NCBI GenBank assembly: GCA_032622095.1
Contig: CP136069.1
Coordinates: 119,962,126 to 120,026,125 of the forward strand
DNA: 64,000 nucleotides
DNA from: Siphonodentalium dalli
Taxonomy: Eukaryota; Mollusca; Scaphopoda; Gadilida; Siphonodentaliidae
Reading direction: 5' to 3'
The notes under the pieces were generated by a model that saw nothing but the letters and a program-made list of their open reading frames with translations, did not search any database and was not told the DNA's origin. The translations under genes and the position numbers were made by a program. Below, one piece after another: positions 47,870 through 60,137 of the stretch. Each line of letters begins with the position of its first letter. Position 1 is the stretch's first letter.

Positions 47870-49060
47870 ACCCCAGAGTCGTTATTTCGTGGGAGAATCT
47901 GGATTCAGAATCCGAAACCGATTACGGGCGGGGCTAAATCGACATTACACCAATTCTAGGTCAGATTTTGAAATCCACGTGGTCGCCGGTACTAGGATTA
48001 ATGCTCTCCCAGTGTCAAACATCGCTGATGTATTTGACACAAGTATCATTTGTATGTTATATTTATAATGGCAATGTTTGTGTGAAAGTCATGCTTTTCT
48101 TCTATGTGTATATACATGGCAATTAATTAGCTTAATCGCATCTTTTTCTTCAAGTTAAAGTGTGTTTATTGATTTCTAATAGCTCTAGATCTCCTGAATC
48201 AAATTCCGAAGACGTTGTGGAGAACACACGAAACTTGACAGTTTTATAGGGTTGTTCGGTGTGTTCCCCCGAACTTTGGTACATTTCCAACAGTTGGAAA
48301 TTTCATGCCTGAAACAACATTAGTTGGACATTAATTTGACATCATAAATAGGTTGGAATTGTTCTCATTGTTTGATTTTCCAACCACTAACAGTTGCATG
48401 GTAATTCTCCATATTATAGGGTGTGCCTGGTTGGATATTTCCTAGGGGGTGCAAATGGAATTATGGGAACCCTCTAGCCACGTTCCTAGAACTTGTACAT
48501 GTGGGTATTTAATCAAATAAATCGAATGACATTTCCACTCTGTAGTCATGCGATCCTAGAACAAGCTTTGTGTTTGTGTTTGTGGAATTAGGACATGCAC
48601 CTCGCGTGCGATCACAAGACTACAACATTAATTAGCTATATGGGCAAAGCTTTATTTTCCAACTAATGCATAGCACGTTGTCCAAAAAGTGCCTGTGTTT
48701 CGGCACTACAGAAACCATTGTGCAAAACGACTGCATTTAACGAAACAAAACATTTTAAATATGAAATTGTTATAAGACTAGATAGTACATACGTGTATCT
48801 GATTATCCATAGATATATAATCCTACTATTTCTTGAATAAGAAGGAACATACAATTACAAAGCAAAAGGCATATCCATGCAGGTTCACGTGAATTCGGTC
48901 AATGGTGACGTTTTCCGCCTAATTAGAAATCGACATGCGTTTCGGTGGTATTTTATGGATGAAATTATGAAATGAACATGATGAAAGTGACAATGAAATT
49001 GACAATGATTTGCTTCAAGTTCGCCATCAACCGAAGTGCTCCCCCAGCGTTACTACCAAG
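47870..49060. repeat. Right arm of the large inverted repeat
   Basis: Reverse complement of the left arm. It retains the uninterrupted target sequence for the retrotransposon (ATATAA, read on the minus strand, at 48057-48062) and lacks the 366 bp block. By eye it is clearly diverged, with many substitutions and small indels, so the duplication is not recent. Confidence 0.88.
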
Positions 49061-49261
49061 CAACTAACAGCAACACTTTAAAATTGCCTCTTCAGTTATC
49101 AGAATCGATTAATTGCCCAAAAATAATGCTAACCACAGTCAACTATAGTATAAATTTCCCAAAACCTGCTACTTATCAGCATTTTGTTCAACGAAATTCA
49201 ACAAGAAGACATTTGGGTGTCAGATAATATACAAACGGCAAAATTTCGTTGAACAAAATGC
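49060..49261. mobile_element. TTAA-family repeat, internal fragment
   Basis: It shares TCAGAATCGATTAATTGCCC, TAATGCTAACCACAGTCAAC and CATTTTGTTCAACGAAATT with 12915-13255 and 34955-35505. A 20 bp inverted pair, GCATTTTGTTCAACGAAATT and its complement (about 49178-49197, 49242-49261), closes the fragment. Both termini are missing. Confidence 0.65.
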
Positions 49262-49889
49262 CCGATCGCCCATGGGTGCATAGGGGAATTCGCTGCACGA
49301 TATAATGTCCATTTCCGTTGTTAGGTAGCGAGGGGAGGTGCGGTCGGTGCCTTTTTGGATTTTGCGTACCCGACGGAACCGGCGGCAGGTTAAGAATTAT
49401 CGGTGACGTTTCCGCTCGAGCTATCGACTTGAGGATTGGAACTTTGATATATACAGGTCTATTCTGCACGATAGTGCATATTCCATCTCGCTCGGACCCC
49501 AGGGGGAGGTACGGTCGGGTCCGGTCGATGCGGACGGATGTGGTCGGCTTTTAGTTGGACCCGCTCGAAGGATTCATGTTCGAATTAAATTTCTTATACA
49601 ATCGTCAAATCCCCGTGCGGTATAATAGTAAATAGCATTCCGATTTAAGTCAAGTGAAAATAAATGAAAGATGTTCAAATAAAAATGCAACAAAACAGGT
49701 TAAAGAACAATAGAACAAATTTCGTTACAATTAATCGGCTCGCACTTCTTGCTTGGCATGCGAATAACAAGCCATGGGTCAATCAAGCCTGTCTCGAGAG
49801 ACGCCCGCTGCATGAAATAATAACGACAAAGCGATACGCGAATACACATCGCGACAGAATCGATGATGCTCCCTCTGAAATAGAAACAA

Positions 49890-50430
49890 TAAAAATACCC
49901 ACAATTCACTTCACGAGGCCACGGCTCCCAATGGGTTATAAAATTTTATCAGGCTATCAATGGGTTGAATACTATTTCCCTTTTTACTAAAGTTAAAATA
50001 TAATACCGACTGTTTGCAATTGTATACCAAAGTAACATTATTACAATACATACTACTGAATAATGCACGAAATAGCATGCAGCATAACTAGACCACACTA
50101 ATTATTATAAATATTCCATGATTCCGTTACGAAAATATCTAAGTACATTTCTAATATAAAATACCCCCAATTCACTTCACGAGGCCACGGGTTCCCAATG
50201 GTTTATAAGTTATTTTCAGGCTATCAGTGGGTTGAAATTGAATACTATTTCCCGTTTTGCTGAAGTAAAATAATAATACCGACATTTTTGCAATTGTATA
50301 CCATAGTAACATCATTACACCACATACTACTGAATAATGCACGAAATAGCATGCAGAATAATTAGACCACAATAATTATTATCAATCTTCCATAATTCCT
50401 GTACGAAAATAACTACGTACATTTCTAATA
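49890..50430 (+). repeat. Two-copy tandem duplication, ~265 bp unit
   Basis: CAATTCACTTCACGAGGCCA, AATACTATTTCCC, TGCAATTGTATACCA, CATACTACTGAATAATGCAC and ACGAAATAGCATGCAG occur in order from about 49895 and again from about 50165. The 108-residue plus frame at 49664-49990 overlaps the first copy and has no known domain. Confidence 0.88.
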
Positions 50431-50642
50431 ATATTTCCCCATGCCCCCAGTGGATACCAAGACATACGGACGGAGAAAACACCCATAGGGCGTAATAAAT
50501 ACACACATTTAATCGCCGACCATGCACGCACCGTACCTTTCACGTGGACAAACAGGTTACAAGCAATTAATCATATAGAGTTACGCTTCTTGAATTTGTG
50601 TAAACTCGAGTCAGCATAAATAAAAATCTGGCTGCTGATTGG

Positions 50643-50894
50643 TTGATTATCATTGAGGGACATATCCCTAAGCGGGAACATAAAATCATAGCCTACATAG
50701 ATATGGCGATCATGTATGTTTGGATGTCCAGGAAGAGTATGGTGGGATCCCGATGTTATGGCAGGGGTCTGATTATTTTTATGCTGCTGATTTTGTGCAG
50801 TAAATGGGGTAGTTGTCGAAATGCAAGATTATCGTTTGAAAACAATACCGAAAAGGCCGCGGTTGTTGTCACAGGCTGGCAAATAGATCGCTAA
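50643..50894 (+). CDS. Possible short secreted or exon-1 product, unassigned
   Basis: An 83-residue frame. From an internal Met (MSRKSMVGSRCYGRG) it has a clear hydrophobic core LIIFMLLILC followed by small residues and Cys (SKWGSC), like a signal peptide, then a polar stretch with NNT (possible N-glycosylation). It could be the first exon of a secreted or membrane protein, but I see no strong GT donor before the stop and no family match. Confidence 0.2.
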   Translation: MIIIEGHIPKREHKIIAYIDMAIMYVWMSRKSMVGSRCYGRGLIIFMLLILCSKWGSCRNARLSFENNTEKAAVVVTGWQIDR

Positions 50895-52390
50895 ATGTTC
50901 TGAAATTAATGTTTCAGTGTCCTGAAATTCCAAATTGTTTTGATTACACGGTTCGATAATTAAAGTGTACCCTTTGTCGCATACCGATGGGACTTAAGTT
51001 AACCACACAACGGACCGCAAGTGCATTATCTAAGTTCAACTAAATGCAACTTAACGGGACCCTTTCTCTCTCTCTTGATAAGCACAATCCCCGATCAATC
51101 CTGTCACTGGATCCTTTTTATTCAGCTATTAAATGGCATGTTGCAATATGGATAAGAACAATATTACTTTTTAATGATAACATATGATTTTTAATTCAAT
51201 CAAACTTCACAATTTGAATTTAAGATTCAATAATTATAATAACAACATACATAAATGGAATGCATGTATGACTAAATTTACCGAGTTTGACAGGGTACAT
51301 TGTCAGATATATACCATAATGTTCAGTTGCGCAAATCTCTGGGCACTTATTATTGTAGTATCGAGCAGTTTCTCTGACAAGGCAGTTCCAGGCAACCTTT
51401 GGCCCAGCTTTCTGCTGATGGAAGCTTCTTATTCACGGTCATCACTGAATGTTCCTTGCATAAATGAGCTGAAGGTTGGTAGGGGAAGGCCTTTAACTTT
51501 AGAAACTATTATATAAAGTGAAATTTCTGTCAGCATTCAAGTTTGATCATTTGACATAATAACACAATAGTTACAATAAGTACATTCTAGATTCTATACT
51601 ACCGGGAGATGTATATAAACCACATTTCTAATTTTACTGCGCAAACTCATGAACGTTCACATTTTTCTGTTTTTTTTTTACAGAGAGTTCCGTCATACAT
51701 GCATGTAACTATTGTGGTATTATGCTGGCCGAATATTCCTACAATCATAAAGTAAATATAATATAGTTCCGTCATGATTGTGTCCCATGATTTCTTATTA
51801 TTAGCGTACAACCTAAATCATGTATTTTATCTATTGAATTATATATACGGTTACAGGGACACCAAACAAAGATATCTTTTGAGGTTTACTCATTGTTTTG
51901 GAGAACGACAAACATGAGTATGACATTCGATATGTATAAGTGTCCCTAAGGCATCGAGGCCCAGAACAAACACATTCATGATTCACAACATTTGGTTGTC
52001 CAGTTCAAGCTAATATTAAGCAGGTTTATTTAATTCCGCAATGAACTTCTTCTTTGGTAAACAACTTGTAGTCATTTGCTGACTATTAGAAGTCGGGTCA
52101 CTCTCACTTTTGAAAAAAAACTGGATGTAGTGTCACAAATACACAGGTATAGATGTTAGTTGTTCAAAGTCATTAACTCCACCGTTGTCATCGGAGTCTA
52201 TCCCACATACACTGGGGGATTCTGTGTTTTCGCAGGATTTGTGCTACTGACAAATGGACATTTGAGTGTAGCTGATATCTTTACTATAGCAATATAGGCT
52301 TTGCTTTCACACTTCCCACGCCAGTTACATTTGGCGAACTTCAGTACAGCGACTGAAACCAAACATTCACCATCAATATTCTAACCACAA
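50895..52390. other. Intergenic, no gene recognised
   Basis: AT-rich. A 110-residue plus frame at 51184-51516 has no recognisable domain. Confidence 0.45.
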
Positions 52391-52864
52391 TTAAAGGTAC
52401 TCAACCCGTAAAGAGGGTCCCCATCTCAACAGATTCCAACAACAATCCGATCAGAGGGTCCTATATTACTATTTCTTTGGCTTTGGGGGTAAAAAATATT
52501 TGATTCGAGTCGAGGAACCCATCAAACAAAGCTCAGAGTTATTAGATATTGATTTTTCAAATTTGTTATGTTCTCGAGATGAGTACTGATAACTGCCGTA
52601 ATCTGCTCTGGATGTGTACTCCAAATCTATTCAAACAGACAAGGATGAATAACTCTAAAATCAAGTGGTAATTTTAACGCAATTTTGATTGAGTTCTGGG
52701 CCAGATAGTATTCCCGATAATGAAAAATAATAGATTTCTAAAATCGATATCTAACAAATCTGAGCTTTGATGGGTGACTTCCTCGACTCGAATCAAATAT
52801 TTTTGACCCCCGAAGCCATTGAAATAGTAATTGAGAGGAGTTTTATCGGGTTGAGTACCTTTAA
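52391..52864. mobile_element. TTAA-flanked MITE, 474 bp, best-preserved copy
   Basis: Both ends read TTAAAGGTACTCAACCCG inward (52391 on; reverse complement ending 52864), an 18 bp perfect match that includes TTAA. A TTAA site is the preference of piggyBac- and Kolobok-type elements. Inverted internal words (TATTTGATTCGAGTCGAGGA at 52496 and TCCTCGACTCGAATCAAATA at 52780) extend the pairing far inward. Related copies lie at 12915, 29255, 34955 and 49060. Confidence 0.88.
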
Positions 52865-53007
52865 GCTTCACGCTTCATGTATAATTTACTAGATAATGCA
52901 GTGTTTTTTTGCAAATAATTCCTGTCAAACGCTCTAGTGCCCTACGTGACAAATTGGTTGTTTTTAAAACCATTTTGTTTACACAATTCAAACAAGTCTC
53001 TCATATT

Positions 53008-53307
53008 GTGAGGGTAAACACGCGTTGTTATAATACTATAGCATACATTGTGAGGGTAAACACGCGTTGTTATAATACTATAGCATACATTGTGAGGGTA
53101 AACACGCGTTGTTATAATACTATAGCATACATTGTGAGGGTAAACACGCGTTGTTATAATACTATAGCATACATTATGAGGGTAAACACGCGTTGTTATA
53201 ATACTATAGCATACATTGTGAGGGTAAACACGCGTTGTTATAATACTATAGCATACATTGTGAAGGTAAACACGCGTTGTTATAATACTATAGCATACAT
53301 TGTGAGG
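53008..53307 (+). repeat. 42 bp tandem array, left block (~7 copies)
   Basis: The unit is GTGAGGGTAAACACGCGTTG followed by TTATAATACTATAGCATACA and TT. Copies are nearly identical (one A for G near 53176, one A for G near 53264). Since 42 is a multiple of 3 and the unit lacks stops, long frames on both strands run through it. These are not evidence of a protein. Confidence 0.95.
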
Positions 53308-54225
53308 CAGTCTGAGTAAACTCATACCTAAATATTCATTACAACATTGAATATTAGGTCTGACGGATAACATCGCTATCTCATTTCCAAGTCCTCGGGA
53401 TTCCGTAATCTGATTGATTGCGTAAATTATTTTCCGTCCAATGAAACCGTATGGGTTGATAAACAAGTGTTAATGGGCGGAGACTCCCATAATGTCACCT
53501 CTAAATATCATTCTGAACTCCTCGACCTGTGACCTCTGCGGCTGAACTCCTCGACCTGTGACCGCGACGAGGTTTGCCGAATGCTCTAAATATAGTAACA
53601 CAGCGGAATTTCGAGGCTTGCAAATTCAACAGAGACAGAAAAAATTGCTTCGAAATTATATATTCGGTACGATTCCGATTAATTTGAAGGATGTGCTGGA
53701 CCTGATAGATAGGCCTGCGTATGGTACCAACTTGGCCTCCCATAAATATATATAGAACTTTACTCATGTCCGTGTATTTGATTTACTTTATTGTAACATG
53801 GTTTGCAAATCGACAAATTATTTGCCGTAAAAAAAAAGTCATCTGAAAGTCAAACACCGAGGAAATGACTTAATTTTATGCTTTTAAATAGTTCTAAAGC
53901 ATCATTTTTGATGACGACCTAATTTTTTGCTCTCGGATGCAGCTTTCCCGTTGATGCAGCGAGTTCATCTCCCGAAAAAAGAATAGTCGCACACACGACA
54001 AATATTATCTTCTGTAAGTTTTAATGTCGCGACACAGGCCTTGTGTGGGTTGATGAGTCGGCGAAGCACAACAAATAACACGTGGGGACACCTGTCAATC
54101 ATCGATGTATTTTTAAAAATCCGTGACGTCATTTTGGGGAAGCTCTTCGCTGAATAGAAATGGTTTTGGCTACATTAGCTCCAGACTCTATAATTCAAAT
54201 ATAGAGTCGACGTTCACCCAGACTG
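53308..54225. mobile_element. 918 bp TIR element splitting the 42 bp array
   Basis: The left end is CAGTCTGAGTAAAC and the right end in reverse is CAGTCTGGGTGAAC (12 of 14 match). The array word ATTGTGAGG is present on both sides (53299-53307 and 54226-54234), so nine bases of the repeat are duplicated, as after transposition. A subterminal hairpin GACTCTATA ... TATAGAGTC lies at about 54184-54208. A roughly 25 bp internal duplication (CTGAACTCCTCGACCTGTGA) occurs near 53515 and 53543. The short frames inside (53501-53767, 53558-53755) are unassigned. Confidence 0.85.
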
Positions 54226-54524
54226 ATTGTGAGGGTAAACACGCGTTGTTATAATACTATAGCATACATTATGAGGATAAACACGCGTTGTTATAATACT
54301 ATAGCATACATTGTGAGGGTAAACACGCGTTGTTATAATACTATAGCATACATTGTGAGGGTAAACACGCGTTGTTATAATACTATAGCATACATTGTGA
54401 GGGCAAACACGCGTTGTTATAATACTATAGCATACATTGTGAGGGTAAACACGCGTTGTTATAATACAATAACATACATTGTGAGGGTAAACACGCGTTG
54501 TTATAATACTATAGCATACATTGG
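54226..54524 (+). repeat. 42 bp tandem array, right block (~7 copies)
   Basis: Same unit and register as the left block, with a few substitutions (for example ATGAGGATA near 54270 and ACAATAACATA near 54467). Together with the left block it was one array of about 14 units before the insertion. Confidence 0.95.
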
Positions 54525-54889
54525 TTATGAAGGATAATGATTTTTTCCTTCAAATTGATAGTTAGAAATTGAGATGTTTAGCAATTTCACGAATAGCATT
54601 CTTAACCTACACCACGTTTTGTCTCGTTGACACTAACATATGGGATTTGTATGAGGTTGTGCAATTTGTGCTGTACCCGGTAGGAGAAGTGCAATGAGAG
54701 GTTAATTAGATTTCCTGATATAATATGTTCAATCTAAAATACATGTGAGATCTGAATGATCAAAATACGTTTGTTTTAGTTAATCCTGTCGCTGTCATTC
54801 AATGGCAAAGACACATTACGGATCTCAGACATTTTATATCAATTTTATTATGATGAAATTGAGTTGAGCTGTTCAGCCCTTGTTAGTAC

Positions 54890-54998
54890 AAGTCTCCTCG
54901 TACTAAAACCAGCTAAGCTGTTGGGATAGCGAGATGCTAGTTTTAAAACTAGCATCTCGCTATCCCAATATCTTTGATGGTTTTAGTACGAGCAGACT
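54890..54998. repeat. Perfect 48 bp palindrome with extended arms
   Basis: TTGGGATAGCGAGATGCTAG then TTTT is followed directly by its exact reverse complement (54921-54968), with no spacer. Outside it, TCGTACTAAAACC and GGTTTTAGTACGA pair imperfectly across a further 20-25 bp on each side. It can extrude as a cruciform. Probably a minimal foldback element. Confidence 0.92.
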
Positions 54999-57099
54999 TC
55001 GACTAATCCCTTGTATGAAACAAATATAGCTGGATGTTAGTCTTTTCCAAATTAGTTCAAGTAGTATCAGTAACGGGTTATTGAGATCGACATGAAATTA
55101 TTACCTAATTAACCGAAACCTCTCAAAATGGCTGGAATCATGAAGAATTTTAAAAGGAATTGCTTCAGGTAGCAATACACGATTTCCGGCAATTTTGGCC
55201 AACCTGGCAGGGGTACCGTACTTTAAATATATGCGGAGCCATTATCTTTGGCATAGTTCCCATCACGCATGTTTTATTTTCGACATAAATGTTAGTTGTA
55301 ATCAACTGGCAGTACTTTAGCTTCTTCGTACAATTTGGCAAGAGTTATGCCCCTTGATTTGAACACACAAAACGCTCAATTTAACGATTTATTTTACTCA
55401 AATTGGCCATTTTCAACACAATAACAAACCATGACAGAGCGAATGTCAGTAAATAAAATTCTTCCACCTGATAGAGCTATGTTAGAGCTGAAATATATAT
55501 GAAATAGAAAAACAGTTATGGTAGCAATTAAAAAAATGTCTTGCAAGCGCATTCAGGGGAGAGAAATTTTGCTATTTTCCTATAACCAAACACACAGATT
55601 TGGCCTCCATTGAATACGACAATCATGTTAAGTATCCAAAATTTTCACTTGTTTGCGAACTATCCCAGTTTTGTAAAATACTGAATCTCCAAACCAACAG
55701 TGTTATATTTAACACAGGCTACACTGTCTGTTATGCCCCCATATACATTTTTTCTATTTTTCAGACCCGCTACAACCCGATGAATCGTGTACTGCTACCT
55801 CATGTACATATAGAACATATATATTTTTTATTTTATGTTGGTTATATGTGAGAGCTTTTGTTATTTTATTCGTACATTATGTGGTGTCGAGTGCTAACCA
55901 CAGAAAGCTAATATATCGTGGTGCGAAATTTAATATGAAAGTTAGGAAAATTTGTATTTAAAATATGTGATTGAAATTACTTGGAATAAAAAAATTTGAA
56001 TCCTCACCATTTGTAATCTATGCTGATTAACTGTGAGGTTGTCTTGCTGATACCAGTGGGTGATAAAATTAGCAGGCCAGCAGGCAATGTAACTTTATAC
56101 AGCGTCATTACTGCATATTGATACATACTATGACCTCTGAAGTTAGGTGCGATTTTTATCATAACCCATGGTCCAGGATATGTCAAATACATTACTCTAT
56201 ATAATGAGAGTACTGTCTTTCGAGAGTCCAGCAAAAAAAAAATACAAAAACAAATGAAAAATTCAAGTCACTAAAGTCTTTGCTGTTACAAAATATGAGA
56301 CTTTAACATATGAAAACACATAGATGATAGTTTTATTCTTAATGCAAAAAAATTACTTGAAAACTTGGGCTAATATCAATTAACTGGAGTGGGTTCACTA
56401 GCACAAAAACCACATATACAATATTTTGTACCCAATGAAGGTTGTTTACTTTATGACACTGTTTTGTACATTCAACTTCTGTTTATCGTTGATACGTATA
56501 AAAATAATTGTATCATTGTATTATATTTGTTGTCATTTAATATCCAACGATACAACCAGTTGACTTTTTTTTACAAGTTCAGCCGCCAGTAACCGACTTA
56601 AAACACAGTTTTATAATATACAAGGAGAAATTACACGAACGTTCTAGATTACAAATGTCGACTTGTGGTATAAATAGATATTACAACAATAGCATAGGCA
56701 ATTGTTGTATAAAGCATGGTGAATATATAAAGTGCCCATTCGGAGAAATAGAATATCGCCGTAGAACAATTGAGCTGGGTTTTGATATCGGATGTGATGT
56801 ACTTTCTCGCTAAACTACTTCGTGTCATTGTTATTGATAGATATGTCGAGTTGTTAAAAAAATTCAATACGCTGTCTATGTATAGTGATATCAACGACCG
56901 GGTGATTCACACATGAATGCGACAAGCAAACGCCCCGCTGTGAAACCTATACCAAGGGGAAATTATATAATTATATAATTATTTCTCTAAACTTGTCAGT
57001 GTTTATTTCGACAACAGTTCTCAATTCATCAGCGTTCATCACACCTTCCCGTTTAAATTTCCATAACAAACACATATCCCTCAGATGTTACACGATGCA
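54999..57099. other. Intergenic, no gene recognised
   Basis: AT-rich, with short frames (55600-55851, 56004-56234, 56389-56592, 56649-56894) lacking recognisable domains. Confidence 0.45.
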
Positions 57100-57104
57100 A
57101 TAAG

Positions 57105-59815
57105 TCATAGTTCCATGGCAGTTCCATGCGATACATATCATCGTATCGTCTTGTGGCATCGAGTCATAGTTCCATGACAGTCTTTATGCAATGCGATACA
57201 TATCATCGTATCGTCTTGTGGCATCGAGTCATAGTTCCATGACAGTCTCCCTGCAATGCGGTACATATCGTATCGTCTTGGGGCATCGAGTCATAGTTCC
57301 ATAACAGTCTCCCTGCAATGCGGTACATATCATCGTATCGTATATCGTATCGTATTGTGGTATCGATTCATAGTTCCATGGCAGTTTTCCTGCAATGCGA
57401 TACATATCATCTTATCATCTTGGGGGCATCGAATCGTAGTTCCATGACAGTCTTCCTGCAATGCGATACATATAGTATCGTCTTGGGGCATCGAGTCATA
57501 GGTTCCATGACAGTCTCCCTACAGTGCGATACATATCGTATCGTCTTGGGGCATCGAGTCGTAGTTCCACGACAGTCTTCTTGCAATGCGATACACATCA
57601 TCGTATCGTCTTGGGGCATCGAGTCATAATTCCTCGACAGTCTTCCTGCAATGCGATACATATCTTACCGTCTTGTGGCATCGAGTGATAGTTCCACGAC
57701 AGTCTTCCTGCAATGCGATACATATCATCATATCGTCTTGTGGCATCGAGTCATAGTTCCATGGCAGTCTCCCTGCAATGCGATACATATCGTATCGTCT
57801 TGGGCATCGAGTCATAGTTCCATGACAATCTCCCTGCAATGCGACACATATCATCGTATCGTCTTGGGGCATCGAATCATAGTTCCATGACAGTCTCCCT
57901 GCAATGCGATACATATCGTATCGTCTTGTGGCATCGAGTCATAGTTCCATGACAGTCTCACTACAATGCGACACATATCATCGTATCGTCTTGTGGCATC
58001 GAATCATAGTTCCATGACAGTCTCCCTGCAATGCGATACATATCGTATCGTATTGTGGTATCGAGTCATAGTTCCATGACAGTCTCCCTGCAATGCGATA
58101 TATATATTATCGTCTTGTGGCATCGAATCATAGTTCCATGACAGTCTCCCTGCAATGCGATACATATCGTATCGTATTGTGGTATCGAGTCATAGTTCTA
58201 TGGCAGTCTTCCTGCAATGCGATACATATCGTATCGTCTTGGGGATTCGAGTCATAATTCCTCGACAGTCTTCCTGCAATGCGGTACATATCATCGTATC
58301 ATCTTGGGGCATCGAGTGATAGTTCCGCGAAAGTCTTCCTGCAATGCGGTAGATATCATCGTATCGTCTTGTGGCATCGAGTCATAGTTCCATGACAGTC
58401 TCCCTGCAATGCGATGCATATCATCGTATCGTCTTGGGGCATCGAGTCATAGTTCAATGACAGTCTCCCTGCAATGCGATACATATCGTATCGTCGTGTG
58501 GCATTGAGTCATAACTCCATGACAGTCTCCCTGCAATGCGATGCATATCGTATCGTCTTGTGGCATCGAATCATAGTTCCATGACAGTCTCCCTGCAATG
58601 CGATACATATAGTATCGTCTTGTGGCATCGATCCATAGTTCCATGGCAGTCTTCCTGCGATGCGATACATATCATCGTATCGTCTTTGGGCATCGATTCA
58701 TAGTTCCATGGCGGTCTCACTGTAATGCGATACATATCGTCGTATCGTCTTGGGGCATCGAGTCATAGTTACATGACAGTATCCCTGTAATGCGATACAT
58801 ATCGTATCGTCTTGGGGCATCGAGTCATAGTTCCACGACAGTCTTCCTGCAATGCGATACATATAATCGTATCATCTTGGGGCATCGAGTGATAGTTCCA
58901 CGACAGTCTTCCTGCAATGCGATACATATAATCGTATCATCTTGGGGCATCGAGTCATAGTTCCACGACAGTCTTCCTGCAATGCGATACATATAATCGT
59001 ATCATCTTGGGGCATCGAGTGATAGTTCCACGACAGTCTTCCTGCAATGCGATACATATAATCGTATCATCTTGGGGCATCGAGTGATAGTTCCACGACA
59101 GTCTTCCTGCAATGCGGTACATATCATCGTATCGTCTTGTGGCATCGAGTCGTAGTTCCATGGCTGTCATCGTATTGTCTTGTGGCATCGAGTCCTAGTT
59201 CCATGGCAGACTCCCTGCAATGCGATACATATCATCGTATCGTCTTGTGGCATCGAGTCTTAGTTCCATGGCTGTCATCGTATTGTCTTGTGGCATCGAG
59301 TCCTAGTTCCATGGCAGACTCCCTGCAATTCGATACATATCATCGTATCGTCTTGTGGCATCGAGTCATAGTTCCATGGCAGTCTCCCTGCAATGCGGTA
59401 CATATCGTATCGTCTTGGGGCATCGAGTCATAGTTCCATGACAGTCTCCCTGCAATGCGATACATATCGTATCGTCTTGGGGCATCGAGTCATAGTTCCA
59501 TGGCAGTCTCTCTACAATGCGATACATATCATCGTATCGTCTTGTTGCATCGAGTCATAGTTCTATGGCAGTCTCCCTGCAATGCGATACATATCATCGT
59601 ATCGTCTTGGGGCATCGAGTCATAGTTCCATGGTTGTCTTCTTGCAATGCGATACATATCATCGTATCGTCTTGGGGCATCGAGTCATAGTTGCATGACA
59701 GTCTTCCTGCAATGCGATACATATCGTATCGTATTGTGGTACCGAGTCATAGTTCCATGTCAGTCTTCCTGCAATGCGATACACATAATCGTATCGTCTT
59801 GGGGCATCGATAAGA
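57105..59815 (+). repeat. Satellite of about 40 units, 62-65 bp each
   Basis: Consensus: GCAATGCGATACATATC, optional ATC, GTATCGTCTTG(G/T)GGCATC, GAGTCATAGTTCCATG, ACAGTCTCCCT. Units differ by substitutions, by presence or absence of ATC, and by a shortened form near 59165 and 59275 (GCTGTCATCGTATTGTCTTG) that recurs with its neighbour as a higher-order pair. Frames across it on both strands give repetitive peptides (MYRIAGRLSWNYDSMPQDDT) and are by-products, since neither 62 nor 65 is a multiple of three. Confidence 0.95.
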
Positions 59816-60137
59816 TGACCTGATAACGAGGTATTTGTACTTACCTTAGCCCATCGCCCGCTCTAGAACGAATGACCCATTCGCTCTTCAATAACATTCA
59901 TCTTGTTTCTTACGTGCGTGACTGACCAGCGTGATAGTATTTGGTTTAAATTTGCAGGCGGAATTTTATCTGATTCACACTTTCCCTTCATATCAATTTG
60001 ATGTCTTAATGCATGATTACTTTAAATTTTTTATTTATTTATTATTAATTCACGAATCAACACAAATCATGTTATATAACCCTTCCTATAACATCTGAAT
60101 CTGTATTCTGGTCGATGAAATGTAAAGGTTTGACATA

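Noticed and set aside
52909-53466. Long open frames on both strands (136 and 174 residues) across the 42 bp array
   Set aside because: They exist only because the unit is 42 bp and stop-free in those frames; the sequence is a non-coding tandem repeat, and the same happens at 54229-54537.
57256-59433. Several repetitive peptides across the satellite at 57-59 kb
   Set aside because: The units are 62-65 bp and vary in length, so frames drift. The peptides are translation by-products.
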